A stretch of DNA of 64,000 bases from Paraspadella gotoi (Eukaryota; Chaetognatha), in assembly GCA_051294375.1 (NCBI GenBank), contig CM119264.1, positions 7,027,814 through 7,091,813 of the forward strand, written 5' to 3'. This document shows positions 13,355 to 25,732 of the stretch, in pieces. Position numbers and translations under genes: made by a program. The first letter of the stretch is position 1; the number at the start of each line of letters is the position of its first letter. The notes below the pieces were generated by a model. It was not told the origin of the DNA. It ran no database searches and worked only from the letters and a program-made list of their open reading frames with translations.

Positions 13355-14592
13355 TTATATATTTGCATCCATCATTACCGATCGGTCGAGGCGAGAATTT
13401 TTGGCGCGGCGGTATTTTTTTTTTTTTACACGTTTATTAACACAATTTACGACAAAGACGATGACCTTCATTTAACTATAACGCAACGACAACGACGATG
13501 ACAACGACAATGACAACGACGACAACAACGACAACGACGATCGTTAGGGACCGAAAGTAAAAATGGGAGGAAAGCGATGAAGTTGGAAAGAAACGACGTC
13601 GTAGGTAACGACGACATTATCGACGACGACGACGACGACGAAGACGACGACGACATTCGCGAGCCGGGGACAATGGTCGCCGGTTTTCCCGGTCGGGACA
13701 ATGGGCGCGACGCCGTCTCACCGTCAGACGCACCTGCGTGGGGGTGGGCGTTGTGGAGAGCGGCGCCGCTTTAAGGCACTTGGAGGACTTCCGCTTTTCT
13801 TATCTCGAGGAAAATTAGTCGTCGCCGGGGAGAAGATGGGTTTTCGAAGGTGGGCGGGTGGATTGGTGGAGGGGTGGGTGGGTGATGGAGGTGGAAGAGA
13901 GGGTTAAGGTGGGTAAGGTGTGGGGTGCGGTGGGATTTTTAACTTGATAATCGGGGAATGAAGGAGTGTGTGGACGGAACGAGTTTCAGATTAAGAATGA
14001 ATTTATTCTTCAACAAGGTTAATAACGATAACAGTCAAAAGGTTCAGATGCTGAGTCTCTAACTATGGATATTTACAAGGTTAAAGTTTGACCATAAAGA
14101 GAAGAGCAAAACAATCGAGGGTAAGATTGAAATTAAGGTCCAATGGTTTGACCGAGTTGTTCGTCCACTTGGGTCAAATTCTCAAAAACGATTGACTTTG
14201 AATTGTATGGGCACTAATTGGTTTTTATTTTTTTACTTTTTATCTTTTCAACTTCTAATTACTAGAAAATTTGTGGAATTTAAAACTGATATTTAAGTCT
14301 CTTGCATGTAACGAAACTTTATTCGAAAAATAGTTCTACATCAGTAAAGTATAAATATTTATTTCCCTAATCATACATCTTATACAACGTTATAAAACTA
14401 AGGTTCGAAAGGTTGAACCTAATGCTCCGAACAATGAAATCTCGAAATGAAAGCGAAAAGGAAGAAATGAACGAGGAAATGAACGAGGAAATGAACGTCA
14501 AAGACGCAATGAGATTCTAAGTCTGACCGAAGGAGAAGGAACCAATTCGAGAAGCGAAAATGGAAAGTGGATTCCGGGATTGTTGAGAGAAT

Positions 14593-14600
14593 TGAGAGAG

Positions 14601-14664
<64 letters not shown>
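14593..14664 (+). repeat. (GA)n
   Basis: Near-pure GA tract. Confidence 0.95.
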
Positions 14665-14665
<1 letters not shown>

Positions 14666-15058
14666 CAGACAGATGTGCGTTCCCAAGCATATACAAATTT
14701 GTCCTTGAATCAAAAATCTTTTTGAACAAAATATTTCATTCTGAGACGGCTGGCCTTTAAACCCCCCTCCCTTTCGCGCGCGGTGGGCGTGGCCGATAAA
14801 TGGACGGATCCGGGTCCACCGTTTCCTTTTTTTTTTGCTTCTTGCATCCGCTAGTCTCGCCTGCGGAACAGGTGCGACGGATGGAGGCACCTGTGACCAG
14901 GCGACGAGTTGATTCGTTTGGTGGAAAGGAAACATTGACAAGACGAAAGGCTAGGTCGACGATATTATTTGTTCACAATACCAATTAATTACATGTTAAA
15001 AACTAACAAAAGTCCTAGAATTCTCATTTAATATTTATAATATATTAATCATTTTATT

Positions 15059-15172
15059 TATCTTGTAAGAGTGATGGAGGCCTTAAACTACCAAAGCCTG
15101 TCCAAAGCCTAGGGAAGATAGCTTATTTATTAAATGAATGGATAATTTTTATATTGGTTGTACCAATTTCAT
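15059..15172 (+). repeat. Repeat family A, copy 2, 5'-truncated
   Basis: Starts at TATCTTGTAAGAGTGATGGA and keeps the family 3' end. Loss of the 5' half fits 5' truncation, as retroelements show, but one case is weak proof. Confidence 0.7.
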
Positions 15173-15369
15173 ATTTAATATTCGTTGTTGATTCAGATTT
15201 GAATCCGTTTCGCGTCGTGTTTTTGTTTTCTCTCATCGAACGTCACCGATGGAAACAGGCCCCGCAGCAGCTGGCTGCATCAACTGGGATCGCAAGAGCA
15301 ATCGCTGCAGAAAAAAAAAACAATCCATCCCCCCCCCCCAATCGGCCGCCCCTCCTGGCTCCAAGCGAT

Positions 15370-15370
<1 letters not shown>

Positions 15371-15416
<46 letters not shown>
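15371..15416 (+). repeat. (GAC)n
   Basis: Pure triplet tract; a GGC tract follows at about 15510-15560. Confidence 0.95.
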
Positions 15417-15509
15417 CGGAAAAACAACGACGACGCGACCGAAACAACAAAGAATCGGTTGTTTCCATCCGAACTAAATTGAAAACATTAAGTCGGGAGG
15501 CTGCGGGCA

Positions 15510-15540
<31 letters not shown>

Positions 15541-15681
15541 AGGCGGAGGCGGAGGCGGCGGCGACGCTTGAATAAAAGATTATTTCCTCAATTGAGACGC
15601 GACCGAATACGCGAGCGATAATGCGAAATCCATTCGTCAAAGTTCCCTGCCTTACCTTTCCTCTTTTTTTTCCCGCCCTTC

Positions 15682-15698
15682 CCTCTCTCTTCTCTCTC

Positions 15699-15789
<91 letters not shown>

Positions 15790-15936
15790 CTCTCTTTATC
15801 TCTCTGGTTTGATTCTCTATTTTTAATTGTATTTCTGCTTTCGCTTTTTCTAGTTCTCTCGATTTCTCTTCCTTACTTTTCATGGCAGACTTTTTGTCTC
15901 ACTCACTCTCCTATCTCTCTCTCTTTCTCTCTCTCG

Positions 15937-15969
<33 letters not shown>

Positions 15970-16077
15970 CTCTTCTCTCTCTCTCCTCTCTCTCTTCTAT
16001 CTCTCCTCTCTTTTTCTCATCCTCCCTCTATCTCCTCTCTTCCTTTCTCTACCCCCTCTCTCTTCCACTCTCCCCTT
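15682..16077 (+). repeat. (CT)n, interrupted
   Basis: Two long CT-rich blocks, 15682-15805 and 15909-16077, with TCATC, TTCTC and CCTC interruptions. Confidence 0.9.
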
Positions 16078-16449
16078 AAAAGATCTCTAATGCCATTAGA
16101 AACGGAATGGTCAGATCCGCGGTCGATGGAACCGAAAATGGCATCACGCATCACGACGGCGCCACTAACTCCTTTCCTGCCGGCGCGATCGCCTTTCCTC
16201 GAAAGCCGTGACGGGGATCTCGCTCTGGTTTTCAGTCTCGACTATGGACTTAACATCAACTTTAGATTTTAGGCATTTGGTCTTTTGTCTCTGGTCTTTT
16301 TAGTATTCCTCAAATCATTCTATGTATTTCTTTTCATTTATCTCTCTCTTTTTCGATCCTTCTATCTTGATGTATTTGCTTTTACGGGCATCATGTAGCC
16401 CAAAGTTTTAGGCCAAATTCAGTTTCATTAATACATACAATTCAATTCA

Positions 16450-16486
<37 letters not shown>

Positions 16487-17490
16487 AACAATGTCAATAT
16501 CTATAATATCTTTTCAACTTGTTTATATCACATTTTAAAGACGCAATAACAAGACAACAAACAAAGCTCTATTTTTTTCCCCTTTCGCATTGTCTCAACC
16601 GCGGTCGCCAGGCACAGACGGGGCGAACAATCTGTCCGTGAGTCCATCCGTCCGGCGGTTGCCCGGTCATCGTGACGGCTCGATCGGTAGTGGAGGGCGA
16701 CCAATATCTCGGCCGGTCATGGAGTCAGTCTCGTCCGTCCGTCTGTCCTGCCGTCCATCCTTCCGTCTATCTGTCCGTCCATCCGTCCGTCCGTCCGTCG
16801 GCTCAGAGCCAATCGGTTTTTTTTTTTCTCTCTGCGTCGGTCGATTAACAAATCCGCTTCTGCGCAGCGACGCGGAAAAGCGGCGACAGTGAACAAAGCC
16901 GCGTCGGACAAGGGAGCTTGTCGGGTAAAAGTAGATTGTCGGGCTTCGGTGGAGGGCATAGGCTGTGGGACCGGCGTCGCCGTTCCGCAGTGATTCTATG
17001 AGCTGGAAACTCACCCAATTTTTACCCTCGATGCTTTTGAGATTCGCTGAGGGAAAAATAAAAGAATGGAGCTCGTTGGAAGAGAATAGCCTGGCACCGG
17101 CTCTCGTCCTTAATTATCTTATTCTACCATTTTTATTGTTACTCGTCTTTGTTTTATTCCGTTAGCGCTTAGTATAATTTGATTACGTAATATAAAACTC
17201 GTACGTATTAATTTTGGTTCTCTTTCCATAAACGAATGAGGTTAACTGAGAATTCTGCAGACAAACGGGGGAAAAAATGGGATTTTGTCAGTGATTTAAT
17301 TTCAAATTCTGCACAAACAATTATCCTTCAGATCCGAATCTCGTGGACTTTCTTAGAATGTTCTTCTCTTTCTACTTTTCTCTTCTCTTTCCTTCATTTC
17401 TTCTCTTTCCTCTCTACGACAAACTCTTCGACAAACGAAGACAGAAAGTCTTTCGATGTCGTAATTGGCCAAAAGGGAAGAATATTTTCC

Positions 17491-17984
17491 ACGTCGACGA
17501 CGACGACGACGACGATGGCGCTAACGATGAAGACGACGACGACGACGACGACGACACTAACGGTGAAGTGTGTGACAGGTATTACAATGGCCAAGACTAA
17601 GAGGGAACGAGGCCGACGACGACGACCCTAGCGGCAAAGATCGTGACAAAATGGCCGCCACGTCGGTGGAAGTAATGTCAGTAATGACGACTAAGAGAAT
17701 GATGTGGAGAACAATGACTGTGGCATCTCATAGTAAACAAACTTTGGCAATTATTTTTTAATGAATTAAAGTGTGTTAATGACTTGAGAATTCTCTCGCG
17801 ATAATATTAGCAACCCACCTCATCCAAAAATTATATTTTAAAATACATACAATATCCTGTTTGTATCCAAAAATATCGAGACTAAAATTTGGAGAGAGAA
17901 GGGTTCGTTATCCGAAATGACATTAAGTCACGTTCATGGGAAGATTATCTCACGACGACAAGGGCGTTGGGCATAAAAGGACAA

Positions 17985-18028
<44 letters not shown>

Positions 18029-18170
18029 TAATGACGCCCCGACCACGAAATGGTCTCTCTCCAAAATGAAGATTTTGGGTTCAATCGCCAATTCTCTTCT
18101 CTTTTCTTTTCTTTTCTTTTCTTTTCTTTTCTTTTCTTTTCTTTTCTTTTCTTTTCTTTTCTTTTCTTTT
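17491..18170 (+). repeat. (GAC)n and (CTTTT)n tracts
   Basis: GAC at 17491-17515, 17530-17553 and 17985-18028; CTTTT at 18096-18170. Unique AT-rich sequence lies between. Confidence 0.9.
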
Positions 18171-18637
18171 TCTTTTTCTTTTCATTATTATTTCATTTTC
18201 CTTTTACTTATTTTTTTTGCCTTTCTTGTATTTTGTGGTTGGCGCGCAAAGAGCGTTTAGGGACGGTCACGTCAATCGTCATTCACTTTTATTCTCAAAA
18301 GCAAAAACAAATATTATTCGGCTATAAAAATTATATCCTTTGCATATGATATCAACAACCAAAAGATTTATTTATAAACAAATAAAAGACTATTCTTGGA
18401 GCAGAAAACCTACGAGATCTAACTCCCAGCTAATGTTTGTATGTAAAACAAACAAATCCGAATCGGGTAAGAAAAAAAAGTTGTTAAGTCCAACGAACCA
18501 AATAAAAACCGTTTGATGGAATAAAAAAAAAGAACCAAATAGAAAACGTTGTTATCCAGGATCTTTTTAAAACCCGACTGACGTCCTTAATTGAATTCAA
18601 ACCGTGAGGATAAAAGGGGGAGGGTAAGACGAGGGAG

Positions 18638-18740
<103 letters not shown>

Positions 18741-20496
18741 GAAGCGTGGAGCCGTTGATGAGGATGAAAGTAGGATTCACAAGAGACAAGTCGGACGGAC
18801 GCTCATCAAAATCTGAAAAATATGAAAATGGTTTGTGCAAATTTATGTGTTTTTCTCATCGTCTCTCTCGCTCTCTCTCTGTGTCTGTCTCTCTGTCTCT
18901 CTTTTTTTCACTGTCTTTCCAGCTCTTTTTACGTATCAGCTTGCATCTTTCGGCAATATGCAATAAGCATGTTTCTATAATCTACATCCACCCTTTCTCT
19001 GTTATTATCCATCCTAAATTAATCTGAGACTTAAGTTTATCGATTAGCGAATGATTAACCAATTTTAAAATGAGTCGCTTGAGAGGAAATAAATCATTTA
19101 TGTTCGCCTTGTTTTGTCATTCGTTTTCTATTAACTCCTGAGTCGTTTGGTTTTTTAAGAATATTCTCGAAGACAATAATACATTCTAAATTAAAAGGTC
19201 TTTAAAAATTAAACATCTTCAGTCTTGCGTCCGTAAATTTTAGCCAATTAAAGACAATTTAAAAAAGTTTAAAGTAAATTTATATAATAAGTTCAAATTT
19301 AATTATCTCCCCCCACTCTCGCTCTCGTATTTTGCAAACAGGCATCCTCAAGTAATAGATGTGACGCCTGTGACGCCTGTGACGCCTGTGACGGTGTTGT
19401 GATTCGTGTGAGTCGCCCTAATCCATTGTCGTCGATGTTTACTTTTCCCCCTTCCTTCACTTTCCTTCTCCCCGAGTCTAAAAATTCCTGGCGTCGAACA
19501 TTCTCGACGCCCCGTCATCTCTGAATTGACGGGAAAGAAAACACTGGCTTTTCCCCGGTCGTTGTTGTGCCCGAAAATTTATTCCTCAAATCGTTTTATG
19601 TNNNNNNNNNNNNNNNNNNNNNNNNNNNNNNNNNNNNNNNNNNNNNNNNNNNNNNNNNNNNNNNNNNNNNNNNNNNNNNNNNNNNNNNNNNNNNNNNNNN
19701 NNNNNNNNNNNNNNNNNNNNNNNNNNNNNNNNNNNNNNNNNNNNNNNNNNNNNNNNNNNNNNNNNNNNNNNNNNNNNNNNNNNNNNNNNNNNNNNNNNNN
19801 NNNNNNNNNNNNNNNNNNNNNNNNNNNNNNNNNNNNNNNNNNNNNNNNNNNNNNNNNNNNNNNNNNNNNNNNNNNNNNNNNNNNNNNNNNNNNNNNNNNN
19901 NNNNNNNNNNNNNNNNNNNNNNNNNNNNNNNNNNNNNNNNNCCTCCGTCGACGACATCTTTCGCTTATTTTCATTTTCTTTTCCCCGACGTCATCGCGTC
20001 CCTGTGATAAATAGCGATGTCAGAGAATAGTGATAAATCGAAAGCTGGCGAGCTCGGGCGAAGCGCGCGAGGCGAGAGCGTAAAAATAATAGCGGAGGAA
20101 AAAAAGGGGGGAGAGGGGGAGATGGAAAGAGAAATAAATAAAAGATAGACAAGAGACGATTCCTTTCATCTTTCTTTTTCAACCAACAACCTAATTTTTT
20201 GCCAAGCATCGGCTACAAGCGAGTCAAATCTCCGCTTGTAACCAGGGGCCCTCTCAAGCAAGCCGATATTATAACTAAGACAAAAGAACAACATTCGAAC
20301 TTAGATTTTACAGTATTTGACACCCAACAAGCAGAATGCTCGTTAAATTGTCATTTAGCAAGCAGATACGAAGCATTTTCTAAGCAGCATTGACTTAAAA
20401 ATCTCCAACGAACAAGCGTCCAATCGTCCAATCGTCATCCTTTACCAAGGTTGATATTTCAGCCGCTCACCCTACCAAGGAAGCGACGTCCCCGAC

Positions 20497-20546
20497 CAAG
20501 CATCGCCCTTCTCCCCAAACAAGCATCGCCCTTCTCCCCAAACAAG
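20497..20546 (+). repeat. 23-bp tandem repeat, two copies
   Basis: AAGCATCGCCCTTCTCCCCA plus AAC twice, in a stretch (20.2-20.55 kb) with many CAAGC motifs and an unsupported 64-residue frame. Confidence 0.8.
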
Positions 20547-20690
20547 CTCCGGTTTCGTTATGATGGATATGGGATCAACTGTCGTCGCGGCAGGGAGAGA
20601 TGGGGAGAGAAGATGCAGAGAGCTGAGAGATAGAGAGAGAGAGAAGAGCGGCGGCATAAGTGTTTTTTTTCGAAAAGTTAAACCATGCGG

Positions 20691-20911
20691 GGAGAGAGAG
20701 AGAGAGAGAGATGGAGAGGAGAGAGAGGAGAGAGAGAGAGAGAGGGAGAGACGAGAGGAGGGAGAGAGTGAGAGTGGAGAAGACAAAGAATAAGCGTCGT
20801 CCAGAAAGGAGGAGAGAAGGAGGAAGAGGAGAAACGGAGAGAGGAGGAGAAGGACGAGGGAGGAAAGATAGGACACAGAGGACACAGAAGGACGGAGAGA
20901 TAAATAGAAGA

Positions 20912-20958
<47 letters not shown>

Positions 20959-21436
20959 ACAAAGAGTAAAAAGCATACGTTTGAACGGTTTCGCGTTGTG
21001 CGTGCTTACGAAGTGCCTGCTAGGTGCGTGCAAAGTGCATACATGCGTGAGTGCGATTTGAATGTCATGTCCGTACTTTGCGGACTTGGTACCAAGTAGA
21101 TTCGCGTTAATTGCGTGCGAGGTGCGTTTTGATACACGGTTCCAGTTACATTGTGATTCTCACAAGGAGCGTGCATTCGTTGACATTATCCGTGAGAAAG
21201 AAAGGGAGCGCGCACTCGCGTGAATTTGCGTGCAGACACACGCACTCTTCTGGAGGTTTGAGAGTTTTTGTTTATTTGTCGAGATCCGCTGGAGGCGACG
21301 GAGGTGGCGTGAGCTGGTGGCGTTTTGTGGCGTGTGTGGCGCGTCGGAAATTCGCAAATTAATCACGTGATTATTTTGTTTTGACGAAGACAAATGGAGT
21401 GGAGGAGGAGAGAGAGAGAGAGAGAGAGAAGAGAGT

Positions 21437-21495
<59 letters not shown>

Positions 21496-21510
21496 TGAGA
21501 TGAAGAGAGA
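20691..21510 (+). repeat. GA-rich blocks
   Basis: GA blocks at 20691-20760, 20914-20955 and 21405-21510 around a GTGCGTGC-rich stretch (20.99-21.25 kb). No gene supported. Confidence 0.85.
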
Positions 21511-22040
21511 GAGGTTTTTGGCCCCGTACCTCTAGAGATTCACCGGGGATATTTCTGATATCGAGACGAGAAGTTAAAGGTCGTCAAGGTCCTTCGGTTT
21601 TTTGGGGCAAAACAACTTTTTATCCCGAGAGATTTTTGGTTTTTAGTTTCTTCCTTATCTTTTTGTACTTAATCCAAGTACTACTAACAAGATAAAAACG
21701 TGTTTTGTATTTTGTTTTTTTGTTGTTGTTTTTTTGTTTTTTTGTTTTATTTTCGTTTCATCCCACTAAAGTGACAACCACGATTTTAATACTAATTTAC
21801 TATTTTTTCAAGCAATTATAATTCGAGGAAGGAAAAAAGGGCTTATTTTTACATTCGCCGACCGGGATTTTGCAGTCGGTTATTTTTTTTCGCTTCTTAT
21901 GAACGATTTATATAGAAATCTCGCTACGCAAAAATAAATAAAAAATACTGGTAAAGGTATAAAAACTTTTTATTACAAATTCCTAACCACCCCTAACCCA
22001 ATTGCTAACCGTTTAAAAAATATAATACAAAAATATTGTT

Positions 22041-22253
22041 TTATAAAGAAACAAATTTGGGATATGTTTCGGCTTCAATGTAAATCTCCATCAGCGCAAA
22101 AACGAATTCATTTGTAAAAAAAATATTTTACAGATTGAAGTTTGAAGAGAAAGAGAGAGAGAGAAAGTCTGTGAAAATATTTGTTTCACAAATTTTGTGC
22201 TGATGAAGGCTTACATTAAAGCTGAAACATATCCGAAATTTGTTTCTTTATAA
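22041..22253. mobile_element. Foldback element, about 65-bp arms
   Basis: The left arm 22041-22105 starts TTATAAAGAAACAAATTT and the right arm 22187-22253 is its reverse complement with a few substitutions. An 80-base spacer holds a short GA run. It shares the inner motif CTGATGAAGGCT...GAAACAT with the element at 24306 but differs in its outer arms, so the two look like related members of one class. Confidence 0.7.
22200..22233 (+). ncRNA. Degenerate hammerhead core
   Basis: CTGATGA, a GCTT/AAGC hairpin, then GAAAC ATATC. The stem III palindrome is broken (ACATAT) and the cleavage triplet is ATC rather than GTC, so activity is doubtful. On the other strand the left arm reads CTGATGG in place of CTGATGA. 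Confidence 0.4.
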
Positions 22254-22321
22254 GACTCGTATGTAAACAAACAAATTATTTTCTACCTCAAACATAAAAA
22301 TAACAATTAAAATAAATTTAA

Positions 22322-22326
22322 AACAA

Positions 22327-22406
<80 letters not shown>
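22322..22406 (+). repeat. (ATT)n
   Basis: About 28 pure units, just after the foldback at 22041. Confidence 0.95.
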
Positions 22407-22408
<2 letters not shown>

Positions 22409-23381
22409 ATATAATTATAAAATTTGTATTACTGAACCAAAAAATTAATATTATTGCGCAAAGTGAGACTCGACGTTAGAGGGAAAACAAAATTAAATGG
22501 ATTAACAAAGCACCGACCGGTAGTCGAATAGTAAAGTTACCCGAAAAAAGAATCGGATTTAACTCCTCCTTCTCCCCCTTAGAATATTGTCTGTCTCGTT
22601 TTATATCCTAACCCCAACTCTCTCTGAACTTACCCCGCTTTCCGGCTTATCCCCCCCCCCTGCACTGTACTGCTAAGAACTTTCTGGTTTATGTCTTTGC
22701 CCATAATTCACAAAATCGCGAGACATCTGCCGACGAAGCACCGACACCTGCCGACGCCACGTCGTCACCTACGCAGATTGAGAGCGACAACGTAACTTCG
22801 GTGACACCTTTCCGAGGCTGAACGCAGAACGCAGACAATGAACGAAAATTTCGTTTTTTTCCCTTTTTATTCTAGCGTTAATACAAAGAGAATCGAAAGC
22901 TATAAAATAATAAATAGAAAAAAATTGACAAAAGGCGGCGACGAGTGAGTCGGGATTCCGATTCTGATTGACTACGACGATGAGAATCATTTCACCATTA
23001 TTTTCTTACCGAATTGGCTGAAATTCGATGTTGGGGGGGGAAAGTTCGCCCACAAATGACCAATAAAAATCTAAATCATTTCACGATTAATAGTGACCGT
23101 CTGAGTGGAAAAAAAAATTAATTTACCTCATGCCAGTCCAGAGTAAAGAACTTTTAAACACAAAACGTTAGCATTTAATAATTAAATCTTGATTGTGATT
23201 TATGCCTTTTGTGAATAAATGAAATTGGTAAAAATTCACAATAAATTCATACGGAAGGATTGTAAAAATCTAAAAAGCCAAACATACTAAGTTCAAATGA
23301 AAATTTTTTCAACTCGCCAAGTGTCAAATTGTCTAATTTTATTTAATCATCATAATGATATAAGGCATCAGCCATGTTTAC

Positions 23382-23631
23382 GTTTTCCATTTTCCCTCGC
23401 CAGCGCCACCAACTTCTCGAACAGCGTCAAATCGCGCATTTCTCTCGCTTCTGTTTCTCGAATCATTCCGGAGGGCAACGGCTCTCCTGGCGGGCCGGGA
23501 ATACCCGGCGGACCCGGCGGGCCGTTCAGACTTCTTTTCCATCTTTGTTGCCCGTCGTCCCCGCGCGTCAAAAACGGCGACGAAAAAAATAGGAACGCCG
23601 CTAGCGTCAAAAGACAGTAATATGACGCCAT
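23382..23631 (-). CDS. Short secreted collagen-like protein, first exon
   Basis: The minus-strand ATG at 23631 starts MASYYCLLTLAAFLFFSSPF, a good signal peptide with a likely cut near TRG/DDG. It is followed by QQRWKRS (a dibasic site), then a short collagen stretch GPPGPPGIPGPPGEP, then an amphipathic segment (REMRDLTLFEKLVALAREN). A plausible donor AAAAC|GTAAAC ends the exon one base into a codon; unspliced, the frame would stop at 23368 after about 87 residues. Short Gly-X-Y stretches behind a signal peptide occur in C1q-like, TNF-like and minicollagen proteins, but no further domain is visible, so the family is open. Downstream minus-strand exons were not found. Confidence 0.55.
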
Positions 23632-23954
23632 CTGTAGTAACAATGTAGTACATTTTTAGCATAATGTATATTGTAAAAGGTTATAAATGACATGTGCTCA
23701 CCTTCGTTCAATTCCCCGGAGACTTGGTAGAATGGCTTTCAATAAATGAGAAATGGAATCGGAAAAGGAATTCTCGAGAAGTTTATAAAATTGGTAAAAT
23801 TATAATAACATCTGACAGATAATTATTGAGACGGCTTCCGGGTCCTGTAGACGGCGTCCAGGACGCCGTAGAAAGCTTTTTTTTTTAAAATAAAGCCTAG
23901 GATGTTTGTCTACCAAACTGTGAATTTTTTTTTATCGGCCTGCGCATTTTCAAG

Positions 23955-24233
23955 ATGGAGTCAATTTCCTCTGAAGCGCGCCGTCAAGTCATTGCCCAAT
24001 TCTACCAAAATCATGAACAAGAAGGAGCAGATTTACTTTACAGTATTTTTGAAGCTAAATGTTAGCCGTCCATCTATTTATCGCGTAATACAAAGAGTAA
24101 AGTCTGAGATACTCTCAAGCTCAAAAAAAGGCGCAGGGCGGCCAAGAAAACTCACGGCAAGACAGTCGCGCACCATCGTGAAAGGAATGGGAAGTGGAAG
24201 GTCCCTACGCCACATTTCACTAGAAATCGTAAC
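23955..24233 (+). pseudogene. Decayed Tc1/mariner-type transposase N-terminus
   Basis: One frame from the ATG at 23955 gives MESISSEARRQVIAQFYQNH and stops near 24065. The next frame continues with a helix-turn-helix (LNVSRPSIYRVIQRVKSE) and the basic KKGAGRPRKLTARQSRTIV linker typical of paired-like DNA-binding domains in Tc1/mariner transposases. A frameshift joins the two parts and no catalytic DD(E/D) domain follows. It is a dead fragment, next to the foldback element at 24306. Confidence 0.65.
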
Positions 24234-24305
24234 TTTTTTTGGTTCAACTAGTTCGTCTGTATTTAGTTAACGTTATTAGTATTAAAAAATTTATTTTGTA
24301 TTTAT

Positions 24306-24485
24306 TTAACAAAGTTTGATTTTATTTTTGCAACGAATTTTATTTTTACAAGAGCAGATATGTTTCGCTCACAGTACGAGCCTTCATCATATGGCGCTGA
24401 TGAAGGCTCGTACTGTGAGCCGAAACATGTCTGCTCTTGTAAAAATAAAATTCGTTGCAAAATATAAAATCAAAACTTTGTTAAT
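24306..24485. mobile_element. Foldback element, about 80-bp arms
   Basis: The left arm (about 24306-24388) and right arm (about 24399-24485) are reverse complements with few differences, separated by about 10 bases around ATATGGCG. The arms run from TTAACAAAGTTT outside to GATGAAGGCT inside. The right arm carries an intact hammerhead core and the left arm a decayed antisense one. It may be a head-to-head dimer of a hammerhead-bearing retroelement end (Penelope-like or retrozyme-like) or a MITE that captured one. Confidence 0.75.
24393..24435 (+). ncRNA. Hammerhead ribozyme core, type I, minimal stem III
   Basis: CTGATGA at 24397-24403 is followed by a hairpin (GGCTC/GAGCC, loop GTACTGT) and then GAAAC ATGTC ending at 24431. 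Stem III is the palindrome ACATGT, as in dimer-active hammerheads. The cleavage triplet is GTC, so the cut would fall after 24431. Stem I pairs GGCG (24393-24396) with TGCT (24432-24435), including two G-U wobbles. Penelope-like elements and retrozymes are known to carry such short-stem-III hammerheads. A caveat is one extra A between CTGATGA and stem II. Confidence 0.55.
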
Positions 24486-25091
24486 CTCTCAAACAACGAA
24501 AAAAGAAAGGATAATTACCATGTATTTATATTTACAATAGAATGTTATAAACTTTAACACATTCAATCTTTTGTCTCAATAATTGTGTCAGATGTTATAT
24601 AATTCAAAATTGTGACGAAAACTGCGTCGAAGGAAACGTTAAAAAAAGAGTAAGAATGACAGTTGAGAGATCCAGAGATTGGGAGAGGAGCGTCCAATAC
24701 GATTCAGACGTAAGTCTTAAATCGAAAGTTGTGAATCCGGTTTTTCCAAGTTTTGAAGACGAAAAAGTTGACAAATGAACAGAATTTTAACAGAATAATT
24801 ATTGTCTGAAAAGTATAGTTAAAATGAAATGTACGTATATGAGAGAAGATTCTAAAACGATCTTAGTTAAGGTAATGAAAATAGTCTTTGAAATTGCTAG
24901 TGAAAGATTTCCCAGGTGCACAACAAATTAAAATAAGATATGACTAAACAATTTTTTTTTCATTTCCTTTAATTCAAGCACAAAAGAATTATACAAATAC
25001 TCGAAATATAATTTTCAATTTTTTTTTTATATTTCGTTTCAAGTAGCAAAAAGGTTTTTCTACTTCGATCAAAATAAAAATTTAGCGACAA

Positions 25092-25265
25092 TTGGGGCAT
25101 TTTCCGAGCGTTTTCTCCCGTGCGGGCGCCAGTCCGTCAAGAGACCCAAGTTTCGCCTCCCGCTCCGGGCGAAGTAAAGAAAGGAGACGTTGTTTGAATC
25201 CAATGGGCTTCGACGGTGGCTGCATAACGCCTCGCAATCCTGCTCCGTTCCCTCTCCTTTGTCCG
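25092..25265 (+). repeat. GC-rich repeat family B, copy 1
   Basis: Includes CATTTTCCGAGCGTTTTC, TTTCGCCTCCCGCTCCGGGC and GGTGGCTGCATAACGCC. Ends at the 10-N gap 25266-25275. No gene. Confidence 0.75.
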
Positions 25266-25275
25266 NNNNNNNNNN

Positions 25276-25401
25276 CGGGCGAAGTAAAGTAAGGAGACGT
25301 TGTTGGAATCCAATGGGTTTCGGCGGAGGCTGCATAACGCCACGCAATCCTCTCTCTCCCCCTCTCCTTTGTCCGTCGACGCCGACGTCAAAGATCAGCA
25401 T
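25276..25401 (+). repeat. GC-rich repeat family B, copy 2
   Basis: Repeats the 3' two thirds of copy 1 directly after the 10-N gap, then continues to GACGCCGACGTCAAAGATCAG's end point. The abutment at a small gap suggests either a real tandem copy or two alleles placed in series. Confidence 0.7.
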
Positions 25402-25698
25402 ACACTGCCTCCTTTTTCCCCAAAATTCACCCTGGACCAAAAAGGTTAATCTCGACCGTCGGTGAAACAGAGGATTCACCTTCGGGTTGGCTTATCCTGA
25501 TGGCCTTTCGCCCCCGAGAGGATTTTGACCGCCAAAGATCATCTTTCTACATCAATGATTCAAATCATGAGGATGAAAAGTGATATGATGATTGGAGCCT
25601 CACCATCAATGTTGTTTTTGTTTAGAGCTATTGATGAAAACAGCGATCGTTATGTTTTCCTTTGCTGTTGTATTCGATGTTCTTCCTTCTTCCCTCTC

Positions 25699-25732
<34 letters not shown>

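Noticed and set aside
20199-20393. A 64-residue frame with ordinary composition
   Set aside because: No conserved motif, no splice support, and it lies in a stretch of CAAGC-type degenerate repeats; left unannotated.
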